Positions 53,666 through 62,006 of a stretch of 64,000 bases of DNA are shown piece by piece. This DNA comes from JBCBKL01 sp038521825 (GTDB lineage Bacteria > Pseudomonadota > Alphaproteobacteria > Rhodobacterales > Rhodobacteraceae): contig JBCBKL010000004.1 of the NCBI GenBank assembly GCA_038521825.1, forward strand, positions 62,001-126,000, written 5' to 3'. Below the pieces are notes generated by a model, which made no database searches, was not told where the DNA came from, and saw only the letters and a program-made list of their open reading frames with translations. Position numbers and translations under genes: made by a program. Numbering within the stretch: position 1 is the first letter of the stretch; every line of letters starts with the position of its first letter.

Positions 53666-54406
53666 TCAAGCGGTTCTTTTTCGAAGGACGTTGAGGTCCT
53701 GCATTCGGCCGACGCCTGCAGGGGTCTGTTCCACGACATCAAAGATTTCGGACCATTCACGCATGACATAGTCCGGGTCGTGAGCGACATAGCCGTATTC
53801 GCCCTCGACGCCATCGTGGTTCCGGATATCGACGCTGGAATACATCATTCCCTCACGCCTGAGATCATCGTCGGAGATGTTGATCCATTCAGGTTGTTTG
53901 CGCTCTTCACGCCGATATTTGAGTGCCCGGTAGCCCGAAGTGCTGATCAGCGCGAGCCCGCCGGGTTTCAATATGCGGTGAATTTCCTGCAACCAAGGAA
54001 CCTGGCGGTCGAAGGGAAGGTGTGTCCACACCGATACAGAATATATTGCATCAAACGAATTGTCCGCGAATGGCAGTGGGGGATCGTTTTCGGTCTTCTT
54101 AAAGTTCACATTCGGCACGTTCCGGTTGAGCCATGAGATACACCACCCGGACACGTCAACGGCATCGCTGGGGTATCGATGCCGAAACTGCAAAGGCATG
54201 ACCAGCCGGCCAATACCGCACCCGAATTCGAGAATCTGCAAGGACGATAGTGGTTCTTCGATATGCTGGCACAATGCGGCGTGAATATTACCCGAGATCT
54301 CATTGCCGATGCGAACGAAGTTCTCCTGATCGTTGGGTCCGGGCTGCATCATGTTCCCATGAGGCGGGAGTGTGAAGTGCTCATACCATTCGATTTCTTT
54401 TGTCAT
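53666..54406 (-). CDS. Class I SAM-dependent methyltransferase
   Basis: A 246-residue methyltransferase. SAM-binding motif I is ILEFGCGIGRLVMPL near residue 60. DVSGWCISWLN (motif II region), NSFDAIYSVSVWTHL and ILKPGGLALIST (post-I and motif III) follow in order. The substrate is unknown; small-molecule or glycan methylation are both possible. It is convergent to the DUF1353 gene and shares the segment bracketed by ettA copies. Confidence 0.88.
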   Translation of the reverse strand: MTKEIEWYEHFTLPPHGNMMQPGPNDQENFVRIGNEISGNIHAALCQHIEEPLSSLQILEFGCGIGRLVMPLQFRHRYPSDAVDVSGWCISWLNRNVPNVNFKKTENDPPLPFADNSFDAIYSVSVWTHLPFDRQVPWLQEIHRILKPGGLALISTSGYRALKYRREERKQPEWINISDDDLRREGMMYSSVDIRNHDGVEGEYGYVAHDPDYVMREWSEIFDVVEQTPAGVGRMQDLNVLRKRTA

Positions 54407-54574
54407 TTCTGGATTATCCTTCGTTTCCGCTCATCGGTCGGCTTGGGCGGAACCGCCTAGCACTTCATTTCGCAGCAAGTCAGTGCGTTATCGGACCCTA
54501 TGTGTCAAATGCGTTTGCCAGTCGCACAGATCAGGCCGGAAACATCTAGAAAACTCTGACGGTTCTCTTTTGTC

Positions 54575-56230
54575 TCAGCGCACGAATTTCTTATGCTTCA
54601 GCCGTTTGGGTTCGAGCGCATCCGCTCCCAGCCGCCTTTTCTTGTCTTCCTCGTAATCCTCGAAGTTCCCTTCAAACCATTCCACATGCGCCTCGCCTTC
54701 GAAGGCGAGGATGTGCGTGCAGATCCGGTCGAGGAAGAAGCGGTCGTGGCTAATCACTACGGCGCAACCGGCGAAATCGACCAGTGCGTCTTCGAGCGCG
54801 CGGAGCGTTTCCACGTCCAGATCGTTGGTTGGCTCGTCCAGCAGCAGGACGTTGCCGCCCTCTTTCAACAGCCGCGCCATGTGCACGCGGTTACGTTCAC
54901 CGCCTGACAGCAGAGACACCTTTTTTTGCTGGTCGCCTCCCTTGAAGTTGAAGGACGAGCAGTAGGCCCGGGAATTGACCTGGGCGTCGCCCAGCTCGAT
55001 CACCTCAGCGCCGCCGCTGATCGCCTCCCACACAGTCTCGTCCGCCTTCAGATCGTCGCGGCTTTGATCTACATAGCTCAGTTCGACCGTGTCGCCGTAC
55101 TCGATGGCGCCTTCATCCGGCACTTCTTGCCCGGTCAGCATCTTGAAAAGCGTCGATTTGCCCGCCCCGTTGGGCCCGATCACGCCGACGATGCCTCCTG
55201 GGGGCAGAGAGAAATCCAGTCCCTCGATTAGGAGCTTGTCGCCCATGGCCTTTTTCAGGCCTTGCACCTCAATCACCTTGGCGCCCAGCCGCGACCCGTT
55301 GGGAATGACGATCTGCGCGCGGGTGATCTTGTCGCGCTCGGACTGGTTAGCGAGCTCGTTATAGGCGTTGATACGCGCCTTTTGCTTAGCCTGCCGGGCC
55401 TTTTGGCCCTGCCGCATCCATTCCAGCTCGCGTTCGAGCGTTTTCTGGCGGCTTTTGTCCTCGCGCGCCTCTTGCTCAAGCCGTTTGGCCTTTTGTTCCA
55501 GCCAAGCCGAATAGTTCCCCTCATAGGGAATGCCGCGGCCGCGGTCGAGTTCCAGGATCCAGCCGGTGATGTCGTCGAGGAAATAGCGGTCGTGGGTGAC
55601 GATCAGAATGGTGCCCTTGTAGTCCATCAGGTGCTGCTGCAGCCACGCGATGGTTTCGGCGTCGAGGTGGTTGGTTGGCTCGTCCAGCAGCAGCATGTCG
55701 GGGTTTTCAAGCAGCAGCTTGCACAGTGCCACGCGGCGCTTTTCGCCGCCCGATAGCGTGTTCACGTCGGCATCGTCGGGGGGACAGCGCAGCGCCTCCA
55801 TTGAAACGTCGATTTGGGAATCCAGGTCCCACAGGTTCTCGGCGTCAATCTGATCTTGCAACTTGGCCATTTCATCGGCGGTCTCATCCGAATAGTTCAT
55901 GGCCAGCTCGTTATAGCGGTCGAGGATCGCCTTTTTTTCGGCTACGCCCTCCATCACGTTTTCGCGGACCGATTTCGAAGCGTCGAGTTGAGGCTCTTGC
56001 GGCAGATAGCCGACTTTCGCGCCCTCGGCGGCCCAGGCCTCGCCCTGAAAATCCTTGTCGAGGCCCGCCATGATCTTCATCAGCGTCGACTTACCCGCAC
56101 CGTTGACGCCCACAACCCCGATTTTGACCCCGGGCAGAAAGTTCAGATGGATGTTTTCAAAGGTCTTTTTGCCGCCGGGATAGGTCTTGGACACTCCGGA
56201 CATGTGATAGACGTATTGGTAACTGGCCAT
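54575..56230 (-). CDS. ettA: Energy-dependent translational throttle protein EttA (ABC-F)
   Basis: A 551-residue soluble ABC-F ATPase that gates the ribosomal E site according to energy status. Two nucleotide-binding domains are seen: Walker A GVNGAGKST and GPNGAGKST, signatures LSGGEKRR and LSGGERNR, and Walker B LLLDEPTNHLD and LLLDEPTNDLD. The linker is rich in Lys/Arg (RQGQKARQAKQKAR). ATG at 56230 (MASYQYVYHMSGVSKTYPGGK) matches the family start. A decayed copy of its 3' end lies 1.7 kb downstream. Confidence 0.95.
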   Translation of the reverse strand: MASYQYVYHMSGVSKTYPGGKKTFENIHLNFLPGVKIGVVGVNGAGKSTLMKIMAGLDKDFQGEAWAAEGAKVGYLPQEPQLDASKSVRENVMEGVAEKKAILDRYNELAMNYSDETADEMAKLQDQIDAENLWDLDSQIDVSMEALRCPPDDADVNTLSGGEKRRVALCKLLLENPDMLLLDEPTNHLDAETIAWLQQHLMDYKGTILIVTHDRYFLDDITGWILELDRGRGIPYEGNYSAWLEQKAKRLEQEAREDKSRQKTLERELEWMRQGQKARQAKQKARINAYNELANQSERDKITRAQIVIPNGSRLGAKVIEVQGLKKAMGDKLLIEGLDFSLPPGGIVGVIGPNGAGKSTLFKMLTGQEVPDEGAIEYGDTVELSYVDQSRDDLKADETVWEAISGGAEVIELGDAQVNSRAYCSSFNFKGGDQQKKVSLLSGGERNRVHMARLLKEGGNVLLLDEPTNDLDVETLRALEDALVDFAGCAVVISHDRFFLDRICTHILAFEGEAHVEWFEGNFEDYEEDKKRRLGADALEPKRLKHKKFVR

Positions 56231-56383
56231 GGTCGCACCTGTCGCTTTGGTTTGGCTGCTTCTACGGTTGGCGGGGTGGAATGGCAATCAGCCTCATTCG
56301 CGCATCCGAGTGCAAAATGCTCCGGTTTGTGGTACCGTTGCGGCAGATGCAGTGGTGGCCGCGGGATCCCGTGGTCGGAGCCG

Positions 56384-56417
56384 TAACCATCACTCTCAAC
56401 ATCGGAGAGAGTGGTTA
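56384..56417 (+). promoter_or_regulatory. Hairpin enclosing the ribosome binding site of the VPLPA-CTERM gene
   Basis: TAACC (56384-56388) pairs with GGTTA (56413-56417), and ACTCTC (56392-56397) pairs with GAGAGT (56407-56412), with a 3-base bulge and a 9-base loop. The right arm contains the GGAGAG ribosome binding site and the first base of the ATG at 56417. Translational masking is inferred from this complementarity. Confidence 0.4.
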
Positions 56418-57409
56418 TGGCATTTAACAGAATTGTTGCCATTGCCGGGCTCACGGGTCTGACACTGGCCGCGCTTCCCACACGTGGTGACGGAGCGACG
56501 ATCATCTTCCAAAGTGGCGCTTACATTCAAACCTTCGCACCCCCTGATGGCGCAGGCGCCATCGAGTATCGCACGGGCACCGATCCAACAACCGAGATCG
56601 TTATCGTAAACGCGGCACCGGGCCAGCGATCAGGAACGGATGTGAACGATGCGACGTCACCCATTCAGACCAAGGATGGCAATCCGGGCGAGGTTCGCGC
56701 GATCACCGACCTGGCTATTGGACACGGCCAAAGCCTGGTCAATCTGGAGGCGGACGGATCAACAACCGGGTCGTCGTTTAGCACCCCATTAGGATCGCTG
56801 GCGCAAAGCTTCTCGGCGAGTGGTTTGTGGCGGGTCGAACTGGGTCCAAAGGAAAAGCTTCAATCGGTCACGCTGCGGGGCAAGCTGCGTGGCGACTTGC
56901 GGATCGACCCGCCCAGCGCGCTGGCCGGCAGTGCCAGCGCCAACCTGTCGGGCAGCGTGAAGGTCGATCCGTTCGGAAGTTTCAACTTCGCGACGGGTGA
57001 GAAGACGGGTGGCGGATCGTTCGGGCTTGGGATCAGCGCGACGGGCGGCTCAATTTCGTTCTCGGTCACTCCCGGTTCGACGAGCGTGGCACAGATTACC
57101 TATGCCGAAACCCTTGCGCCACCGCAGGTCAGTCCGGGTGTGAATTACTCGTTCTCGCTGGGGGCCAACCTCGAAAGCAGCCTCACGAGTTTCGGTATCC
57201 TGGGCGGCGCCTTCTCGGTTTCGAACCTTTGGGAGGATGAATTCGAGCTGATCCCGGCCGTGAGCAGGGTGCCTTTGCCTGCATCGGCGTGGGGGATGGT
57301 CCTTGCCTTGGGCCTGCTGGGCGCGGTGCGTCTTGGCCGTCGCCGTGTTCGATCCGGTCCGGCGAAGTCTGATCGGAGGTTGGCTGCGAGCCGGGAGCGA
57401 ACACAATAA
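56417..57409 (+). CDS. VPLPA-CTERM sorting-domain surface protein
   Basis: A 330-residue secreted protein with an N-terminal signal (VAIAGLTGLTLAALPTRGDGA). A long low-complexity beta-rich body rich in Gly, Ser and Thr follows. Near residue 287 comes a C-terminal sorting signal: VPLPASAWGMVLALGLLGA followed by RLGRRRVR. VPLPA-CTERM proteins are substrates of a dedicated exosortase and usually accompany exopolysaccharide systems. Eighteen residues extend beyond the basic cluster, which is unusual. ATG at 56417 has GGAGAG upstream. Confidence 0.85.
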   Translation: MAFNRIVAIAGLTGLTLAALPTRGDGATIIFQSGAYIQTFAPPDGAGAIEYRTGTDPTTEIVIVNAAPGQRSGTDVNDATSPIQTKDGNPGEVRAITDLAIGHGQSLVNLEADGSTTGSSFSTPLGSLAQSFSASGLWRVELGPKEKLQSVTLRGKLRGDLRIDPPSALAGSASANLSGSVKVDPFGSFNFATGEKTGGGSFGLGISATGGSISFSVTPGSTSVAQITYAETLAPPQVSPGVNYSFSLGANLESSLTSFGILGGAFSVSNLWEDEFELIPAVSRVPLPASAWGMVLALGLLGAVRLGRRRVRSGPAKSDRRLAASRERTQ

Positions 57410-57535
57410 CCATTTGCAAAGGAACGATTTCCGAAACTCGCAGAGTTTTGCGACCTGCCAAAAGAGGGCTTAGTTTTCCGGCCCTGCGCATGCTACCCAA
57501 AGTCGAGGGTCGACGAACTGCTTTGGGAAGACGCG

Positions 57536-58819
57536 ATGCGGACGTGGTTGGGGGTCATTCTGTTTTCTTTTCTGGGCGCCTGTTCGGTCGGGATCCAATT
57601 GGCATCACCGCCGAACCTCTATCTTGAGGGTACCAATTACCCCAGCGACCGGGTGGCCCCGGTTTTGCGCACCTCGACGCCCGAGATCTTTTACGTCACC
57701 AACCGTGCGCGCGAGGGCGCTGGCTATGGCGCGGCACGCTCGCCTTCCAAGGCCTTTGGCGCGGCCCGCGTTCGGTTCGGAACCGATCTGACATGGGAGG
57801 AGTTGGTGCGCCGCACCCATGTCGACGCAGGCCGTCGCATTTCGCAGTTGAAGGTCGAAAGCGTGAATGAGATGGTCCGCTTCAACGAAACGCCGCTTCC
57901 CTATGCACGCAAGGACGGTTCGCTTACCTTTCTGCCGGATGTCTCAATGGATTACGCCGAGCGGACGAAGGCCTTTCAGGATGGGCTGCGCGCCCATATC
58001 AACGAGACCGGCAATGACCGCCTGTTGGTGTATCTTCATGGTTTCAACAACGACTTCGACGACGGTCTGACGACGCTTGCCAACCTTTGGCACTTTTCCG
58101 GGCGCAACACCACGCCCATTGCCTTTACCTGGCCCGCTGGAAACGGTGCGGGGCCCTTGGGCTATTTCCGTGACCGAGATGCTGGCCGCTATTCAGTCTA
58201 TCACACCAAGGAATTTCTGCGCATGCTTGCCGACATGCCTGAGGTCGAACAGATCGACATCGTGGCCCATTCGCGTGGGACAGACGTCATTACGACCGCC
58301 TTACGCGAATTGATGATCTTTGCACGGGGTGCTGGCGAACACCCCAAGCTTGCCCTCAAGACGGGGATCTTCATCATGGCGGCCCCCGACCTCGATATCG
58401 GTATTGTCCGTCAACGCCTGCAGGCTGAGCGGCTGTCAGAGGCGTTCGAGCAGATCAACCTCTATATCAACCCCAACGATACCGCTTTGCGTGTGTCTGC
58501 GCTGTTGACCCGATCGACCCGTCTGGGCGCCTTGCGCAATGAGGATTTCCTTAATGGTGAGCTGCAGCTGCTTCGTAAGGAGGCCCTGGTTCATTTCATA
58601 AGGGTCGAAAACGTCAGGGGCGGGTTCGGCCACACCTATTTCCGCGATAACCCGGCGGTGTTGTCGGATATCGTACTGGCTCTGCGCACGCGGGCTTTTC
58701 CCGGCGGTACCCTGCGCCCCCTCGAACAGGATGAAAACGGAGTTTGGGTTCTGCATTCCAACTATCCGCTCGAACGTTTGCCCGAGATTTCCAACGTTCT
58801 GCTCGGTGAGGACCGTTAG
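57536..58819 (+). CDS. DUF900 alpha/beta-hydrolase lipoprotein
   Basis: A 427-residue protein with an N-terminal lipobox (FLGAC near residue 15) and a DUF900 hydrolase domain. Key features are the strand RLLVYLHGFNNDFDDG near residue 165, FTWPAGNG, and the nucleophile elbow DIVAHSRGTDV near residue 243 (Ser in HSRGT). The fold is that of serine esterases and lipases; the substrate is unknown. Location is probably the periplasmic face of the outer or inner membrane. Confidence 0.87.
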   Translation: MRTWLGVILFSFLGACSVGIQLASPPNLYLEGTNYPSDRVAPVLRTSTPEIFYVTNRAREGAGYGAARSPSKAFGAARVRFGTDLTWEELVRRTHVDAGRRISQLKVESVNEMVRFNETPLPYARKDGSLTFLPDVSMDYAERTKAFQDGLRAHINETGNDRLLVYLHGFNNDFDDGLTTLANLWHFSGRNTTPIAFTWPAGNGAGPLGYFRDRDAGRYSVYHTKEFLRMLADMPEVEQIDIVAHSRGTDVITTALRELMIFARGAGEHPKLALKTGIFIMAAPDLDIGIVRQRLQAERLSEAFEQINLYINPNDTALRVSALLTRSTRLGALRNEDFLNGELQLLRKEALVHFIRVENVRGGFGHTYFRDNPAVLSDIVLALRTRAFPGGTLRPLEQDENGVWVLHSNYPLERLPEISNVLLGEDR

Positions 58820-58827
58820 GGAACTGT

Positions 58828-59484
58828 TCAGAAGTCCAACCAGATCCCGATACGAACAGTTGTCTCGGCCTCTTCATGCTCGATTCCGGCCTGATAGCTG
58901 ACCCCGCCATCCTGCGGTGACCACACCACCGACGGCGCGTAGGTCACCGACGTACCGTCGTCGTCGATCGTCACATATGTCTGCATCATGGGTTTTAGCC
59001 GGTCAGTCGCGTTCACGCCGACCGTCCCGTCTACCTTGATCGCCTGTCCCGTGATGCCATCCGCGACCAGATCGGCGTCGAGGTTCACCCAGCCGGACCG
59101 TTCGCCAAGGCTGTAACCCCGTCCAAAGCTGACGCCCGCCCGCAGGAGGTGGCTAAGATCGGTCGGATCCCAACTGAGCCCCAGCCCGAGTGCATAAGAC
59201 ACCTGCCAGTTTTTTAGCAGATCGAGCGGGCGGCGTAGGAACACATAGCCAGAGCCGTCAATCGGCTGGTTCCCCAGCATATCGACATCCACCTTGGCTC
59301 CAAGCGTCAGGTCGTCGCGTACCCCGTATTCCAAATAGCCTGCGTGATCGTATCCCCCGTCGAGCCCCTGTTCTGTGGAAATGGCGGCAAAGCCCATCCC
59401 CTCTGACCGGAGCCAGGCGCCAGCCCAGACAGGGCCGAAGGGCGTTGTCAGAAACGCAAGAAGAATCGCGGACATTACAGTCAT
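58828..59484 (-). CDS. Predicted outer-membrane beta-barrel-like protein
   Basis: A 218-residue protein with a signal peptide (ILLAFLTTPFGPVWA). Alternating hydrophobic/polar strands follow and it ends in a C-terminal phenylalanine (VRIGIWLDF), typical of small outer-membrane barrels. Paired strands such as LTLGAKVDVDMLG and WVNLDADLVADG support this. No specific family was recognised. It ends 8 bases from the DUF900 gene, in convergent orientation. Confidence 0.75.
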   Translation of the reverse strand: MTVMSAILLAFLTTPFGPVWAGAWLRSEGMGFAAISTEQGLDGGYDHAGYLEYGVRDDLTLGAKVDVDMLGNQPIDGSGYVFLRRPLDLLKNWQVSYALGLGLSWDPTDLSHLLRAGVSFGRGYSLGERSGWVNLDADLVADGITGQAIKVDGTVGVNATDRLKPMMQTYVTIDDDGTSVTYAPSVVWSPQDGGVSYQAGIEHEEAETTVRIGIWLDF

Positions 59485-59569
59485 GGGCAGCGCTGAAATG
59501 ATCGGGCCGAAGGGTTAACAGCGGCTTACCGGCACTGGACAGGTCGGGCGGCGGCCTTAACTGCCCGTT

Positions 59570-60040
59570 ATGGAATTGCATGACGAAGACGTTCAAACCT
59601 ATCCGCGCCCACCCGCCCTCGAACCCGTGCAGCAGCGGTTGAGGGTCGTTTTGGGGGGCGTGGTCATCGCTGAAACCATGGATGGTCTGCGCGTTCTCGA
59701 AACCCATCACGCACCGACATATTACTTTCCGCCTGATGATGTGCTTGTCAGCCTCCGACAGGCAAGTGGCGGGTCGTTTTGCGAATGGAAAGGGCGGGCA
59801 ACCTACTGGGACATTATAGGTCGTGACCGACAGGTGGCGCACGCCGCGTGGTCCTATGCCGCCCCGACCAAGCGGTTCGCCGCTGTTAGGGATCATCTCG
59901 CCATTTATGCCGGTCTGGTTGACGAGGCATGGGTTGGCGAGACGCGGGTTACGCCGCAGCCCGGCGATTTTTATGGTGGGTGGGTCACGCCGAACCTCAC
60001 CGGCATCGTCAAGGGCGCGCCGGGCACGCGCCATTGGTAA
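59570..60040 (+). CDS. DUF427 family protein
   Basis: A 156-residue cytoplasmic protein. DUF427 hallmarks are the AETMDGLRVLETHHAPTYYFPPDDV region near residue 35, the later CEWKGRATYWDI and the C-terminal WVGETRVTPQPGDFYGGWVTP. The family is widespread in actinobacteria and proteobacteria, and no function is established. Confidence 0.88.
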   Translation: MELHDEDVQTYPRPPALEPVQQRLRVVLGGVVIAETMDGLRVLETHHAPTYYFPPDDVLVSLRQASGGSFCEWKGRATYWDIIGRDRQVAHAAWSYAAPTKRFAAVRDHLAIYAGLVDEAWVGETRVTPQPGDFYGGWVTPNLTGIVKGAPGTRHW

Positions 60041-60108
60041 GTGAACCGAAGGACAGCATTGAAAACGGGTAATGGGGTGTCTTAGGGTCGGGCCAAAAGG
60101 AATCGTCG

Positions 60109-60705
60109 ATGCCCCTGATCCCATCGATCCCGGAAGACGACCTCGATCCAGATTTGCGCGAAAATCTGAGTTTTTTCATCGGAACGCTTGGCGTGATCCC
60201 GAATTCGATTCGGACAATGGCGCGGCGGCCCGAGATCGCCCATGCCTATACCGAGCTCAACCGTGCCGTGATGAAGGATTACGGAGCCGTCACACCGGAA
60301 TTCAAACGGCTTGTCGGCTATGTGGCCAGCTTTTCATCAGGCTGCATGTATTGCCAGGCGCATATGATCCTTGCGTCTGAACGTTTTGGCGCATCCGAGG
60401 ATCGGCTGAACTCGGTCTATGATTTCGAGGACAGCTCCCATTTCAACGATGCGGAAAAGGCGGCACTTGCCTTTGCCCATGCGGCGGCTGCGGTTCCGAA
60501 CCAGACGACAGAGGCGGTGTGGGGGCGCCTGGGAACCCATTGGTCCGAAGATGCGATCGTCGAGATCACGGCTGTTGTAGCGCTTTTCGGGTACCTGAAC
60601 CGCTGGAACGACTCGATGGGCACGGCGTTGGAAGATATGCCGATCGAAAAGGGTGAGCAGCGTCTTGCCGACACAACCGGCTGGGGCGTAGGAAAACACG
60701 GCTGA
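60109..60705 (+). CDS. AhpD-like peroxidase-related protein (carboxymuconolactone decarboxylase family)
   Basis: A 198-residue helical protein of the CMD/AhpD superfamily. The redox motif is SSGCMYCQAHMILASERFG near residue 65 (CxxC followed by His). These proteins usually act as alkylhydroperoxidases or disulfide reductases in the cytoplasm. The extended length with a second conserved helical part (AIVEITAVVALFGYLNRWND) matches the peroxidase-related subgroup. Confidence 0.9.
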   Translation: MPLIPSIPEDDLDPDLRENLSFFIGTLGVIPNSIRTMARRPEIAHAYTELNRAVMKDYGAVTPEFKRLVGYVASFSSGCMYCQAHMILASERFGASEDRLNSVYDFEDSSHFNDAEKAALAFAHAAAAVPNQTTEAVWGRLGTHWSEDAIVEITAVVALFGYLNRWNDSMGTALEDMPIEKGEQRLADTTGWGVGKHG

Positions 60706-60726
60706 TCCGGGCTGAAAACTCCGCTC

Positions 60727-60752
60727 CTGATCCCCATATCTTGCGGGATCAG
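60727..60752. promoter_or_regulatory. Inverted repeat before the zf-TFIIB gene
   Basis: CTGATCCC (60727-60734) and GGGATCAG (60745-60752) are perfect 8-base inverted arms with a 10-base spacer. They end 3 bases before the ribosome binding site of the gene at 60769. There is no T-run, so this is more likely an operator or a leader hairpin than a terminator. Confidence 0.4.
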
Positions 60753-60768
60753 AATGGAGAGATGCCTT

Positions 60769-61014
60769 ATGAAATGTCCCGTTGATGGCGAGACCCTTGT
60801 TGTTAGTGAACGCTCCGGCGTCGAAATCGACTATTGCCCGCAATGCCGAGGGGTCTGGCTGGACAGGGGGGAGCTCGACAAGATCATCGACCGATCTGGC
60901 AGTTTTGCGGCCCGCGATGACGAGCTTGACGAAGGCGACTATGGCCATTCCAGCGGGCGTCGGCGGAAAAAGAACAAATTCGGCGGTTTCCTCGACGATA
61001 TCTTTGATTTCTGA
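60769..61014 (+). CDS. zf-TFIIB-type zinc-ribbon protein
   Basis: An 81-residue protein with a zinc ribbon MKCPVDGETLVVSERSGVEIDYCPQCRGVWLDRGELDKII. The zf-TFIIB pattern is CP...CPxCxGxWLDxGEL. It is followed by an acidic/basic linker and FGGFLDDIFDF. Family function is unknown. ATG at 60769 is used (GGAG upstream); an in-frame ATG at 60754 would add five residues over the SD. Confidence 0.88.
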   Translation: MKCPVDGETLVVSERSGVEIDYCPQCRGVWLDRGELDKIIDRSGSFAARDDELDEGDYGHSSGRRRKKNKFGGFLDDIFDF

Positions 61015-61029
61015 CCAGTCTTTGAGCGG

Positions 61030-61590
61030 TCAGCGGGCGGTGCCTTTTTTCGGTTGGCTATCCGGGGTCCGAAGGAATGGCTGCGACGGCTGGCTTCGGA
61101 AACTGGGGGCCATGTCCGGGAAGAGGCCTGGTGTGTTTGGATTACTCGTACGGTCCCACTTGCGCATCCACGGTAACATGTCGGCCAGTGCTCCGTCTTC
61201 GGACCATTCGAAGTAACCAAGAGCACCCTGGCATGGGACCGGATCGATGGCGCGCGGGTTCGACAGTACAAGGCCCATGGTATGACCAAACCACGGACTG
61301 TCGCTTTGGTTCACGATATCGACAACGTCGACAACCCCAATGATTGCCCGCCGCGGCAGGTCGTCTGGTCGGGGCACCTTGGTTTGGGTCTTTTGCATCT
61401 TGACCACGGCCCATTCGTATTCCGAGCGCCTCATCCCCGTGGCGGCGTGAATACAAATGGTCCTGCAGTCCATCTTGCCAGCGCGAATTGATGGCAAGCT
61501 GCGGTTTTCGATGTCCTTTCCGCCTTCGATAATTGCCCAAGCCCAGGGCTGGCGAACAGACAGCGCGAGTGGTGGCAAATCAACGCCCAT
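61030..61590 (-). CDS. ASCH-domain protein
   Basis: A 186-residue protein whose N-terminal LALSVRQPWAWAIIEGGKDIENRS is characteristic of ASCH/PUA-like domains. AIIGVVDVVDIVN and GALGYFEW further on complete the small beta-barrel. ASCH proteins are thought to bind RNA or modified nucleotides; a few are amidohydrolases on acetylcytidine. The proline-rich C-terminal tail of about 40 residues is probably disordered. Confidence 0.85.
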   Translation of the reverse strand: MGVDLPPLALSVRQPWAWAIIEGGKDIENRSLPSIRAGKMDCRTICIHAATGMRRSEYEWAVVKMQKTQTKVPRPDDLPRRAIIGVVDVVDIVNQSDSPWFGHTMGLVLSNPRAIDPVPCQGALGYFEWSEDGALADMLPWMRKWDRTSNPNTPGLFPDMAPSFRSQPSQPFLRTPDSQPKKGTAR

Positions 61591-61679
61591 ACGGCGGAGT
61601 TAGGGGTTGGCATCCAGACGTCAAATACGAATATGCGGGCTTGAAAGGTTCAGCACGGCACGGATGCGACGCGCGTATC

Positions 61680-62006
61680 CTATTGTGCCTTCATCCGATC
61701 AACATAGGCCCGCAGTTCTTCGGCCTCGTGTCTTGCGTCGCGCAGGCCGTCCATAGCGGCCCGCAATTCGGCCTCGGTCTGGCTGAGCTGGTTCGTCAAC
61801 TCTGCCTCGCGCTGCTGCAGATAGGTGATCGCCTGATCCCGCGTCTCTTCAGCCTCGTGCAACTCCTGGCTCATCCGTTCCAGTTCGGCCACATCGCCCG
61901 CCGCCACCCGTGTGAAGCGTCCGACCAGCCAGTTGGCGAACCAGCCCAGGCAGAACGCAACAAACAGAACGATGGCGGTCGCGATGATGAATTCAGTTCT
62001 GCTCAC
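61680..62006 (-). CDS. Membrane-anchored coiled-coil protein
   Basis: A 108-residue protein with one N-terminal helix (FIIATAIVLFVAFCLGWFANWLVG). A long charged coiled coil follows, from about residue 40 to the end (ELERMSQELHEAEETRDQAI...LRDARHEAEELRAYVDRM). Its start overlaps the 3' end of the OmpA-type gene by 14 bases, so the two are probably translated together and may act together at the envelope. Confidence 0.8.
   Translation of the reverse strand: MSRTEFIIATAIVLFVAFCLGWFANWLVGRFTRVAAGDVAELERMSQELHEAEETRDQAITYLQQREAELTNQLSQTEAELRAAMDGLRDARHEAEELRAYVDRMKAQ

Noticed and set aside
61011..61050. CTGACC...GGTCAG followed by a T-run between zf-TFIIB and ASCH genes
   Set aside because: The stem is only 6 bp with an 11-base loop, and the T-run is 11 bases away inside the ASCH coding end; too weak for a terminator call.
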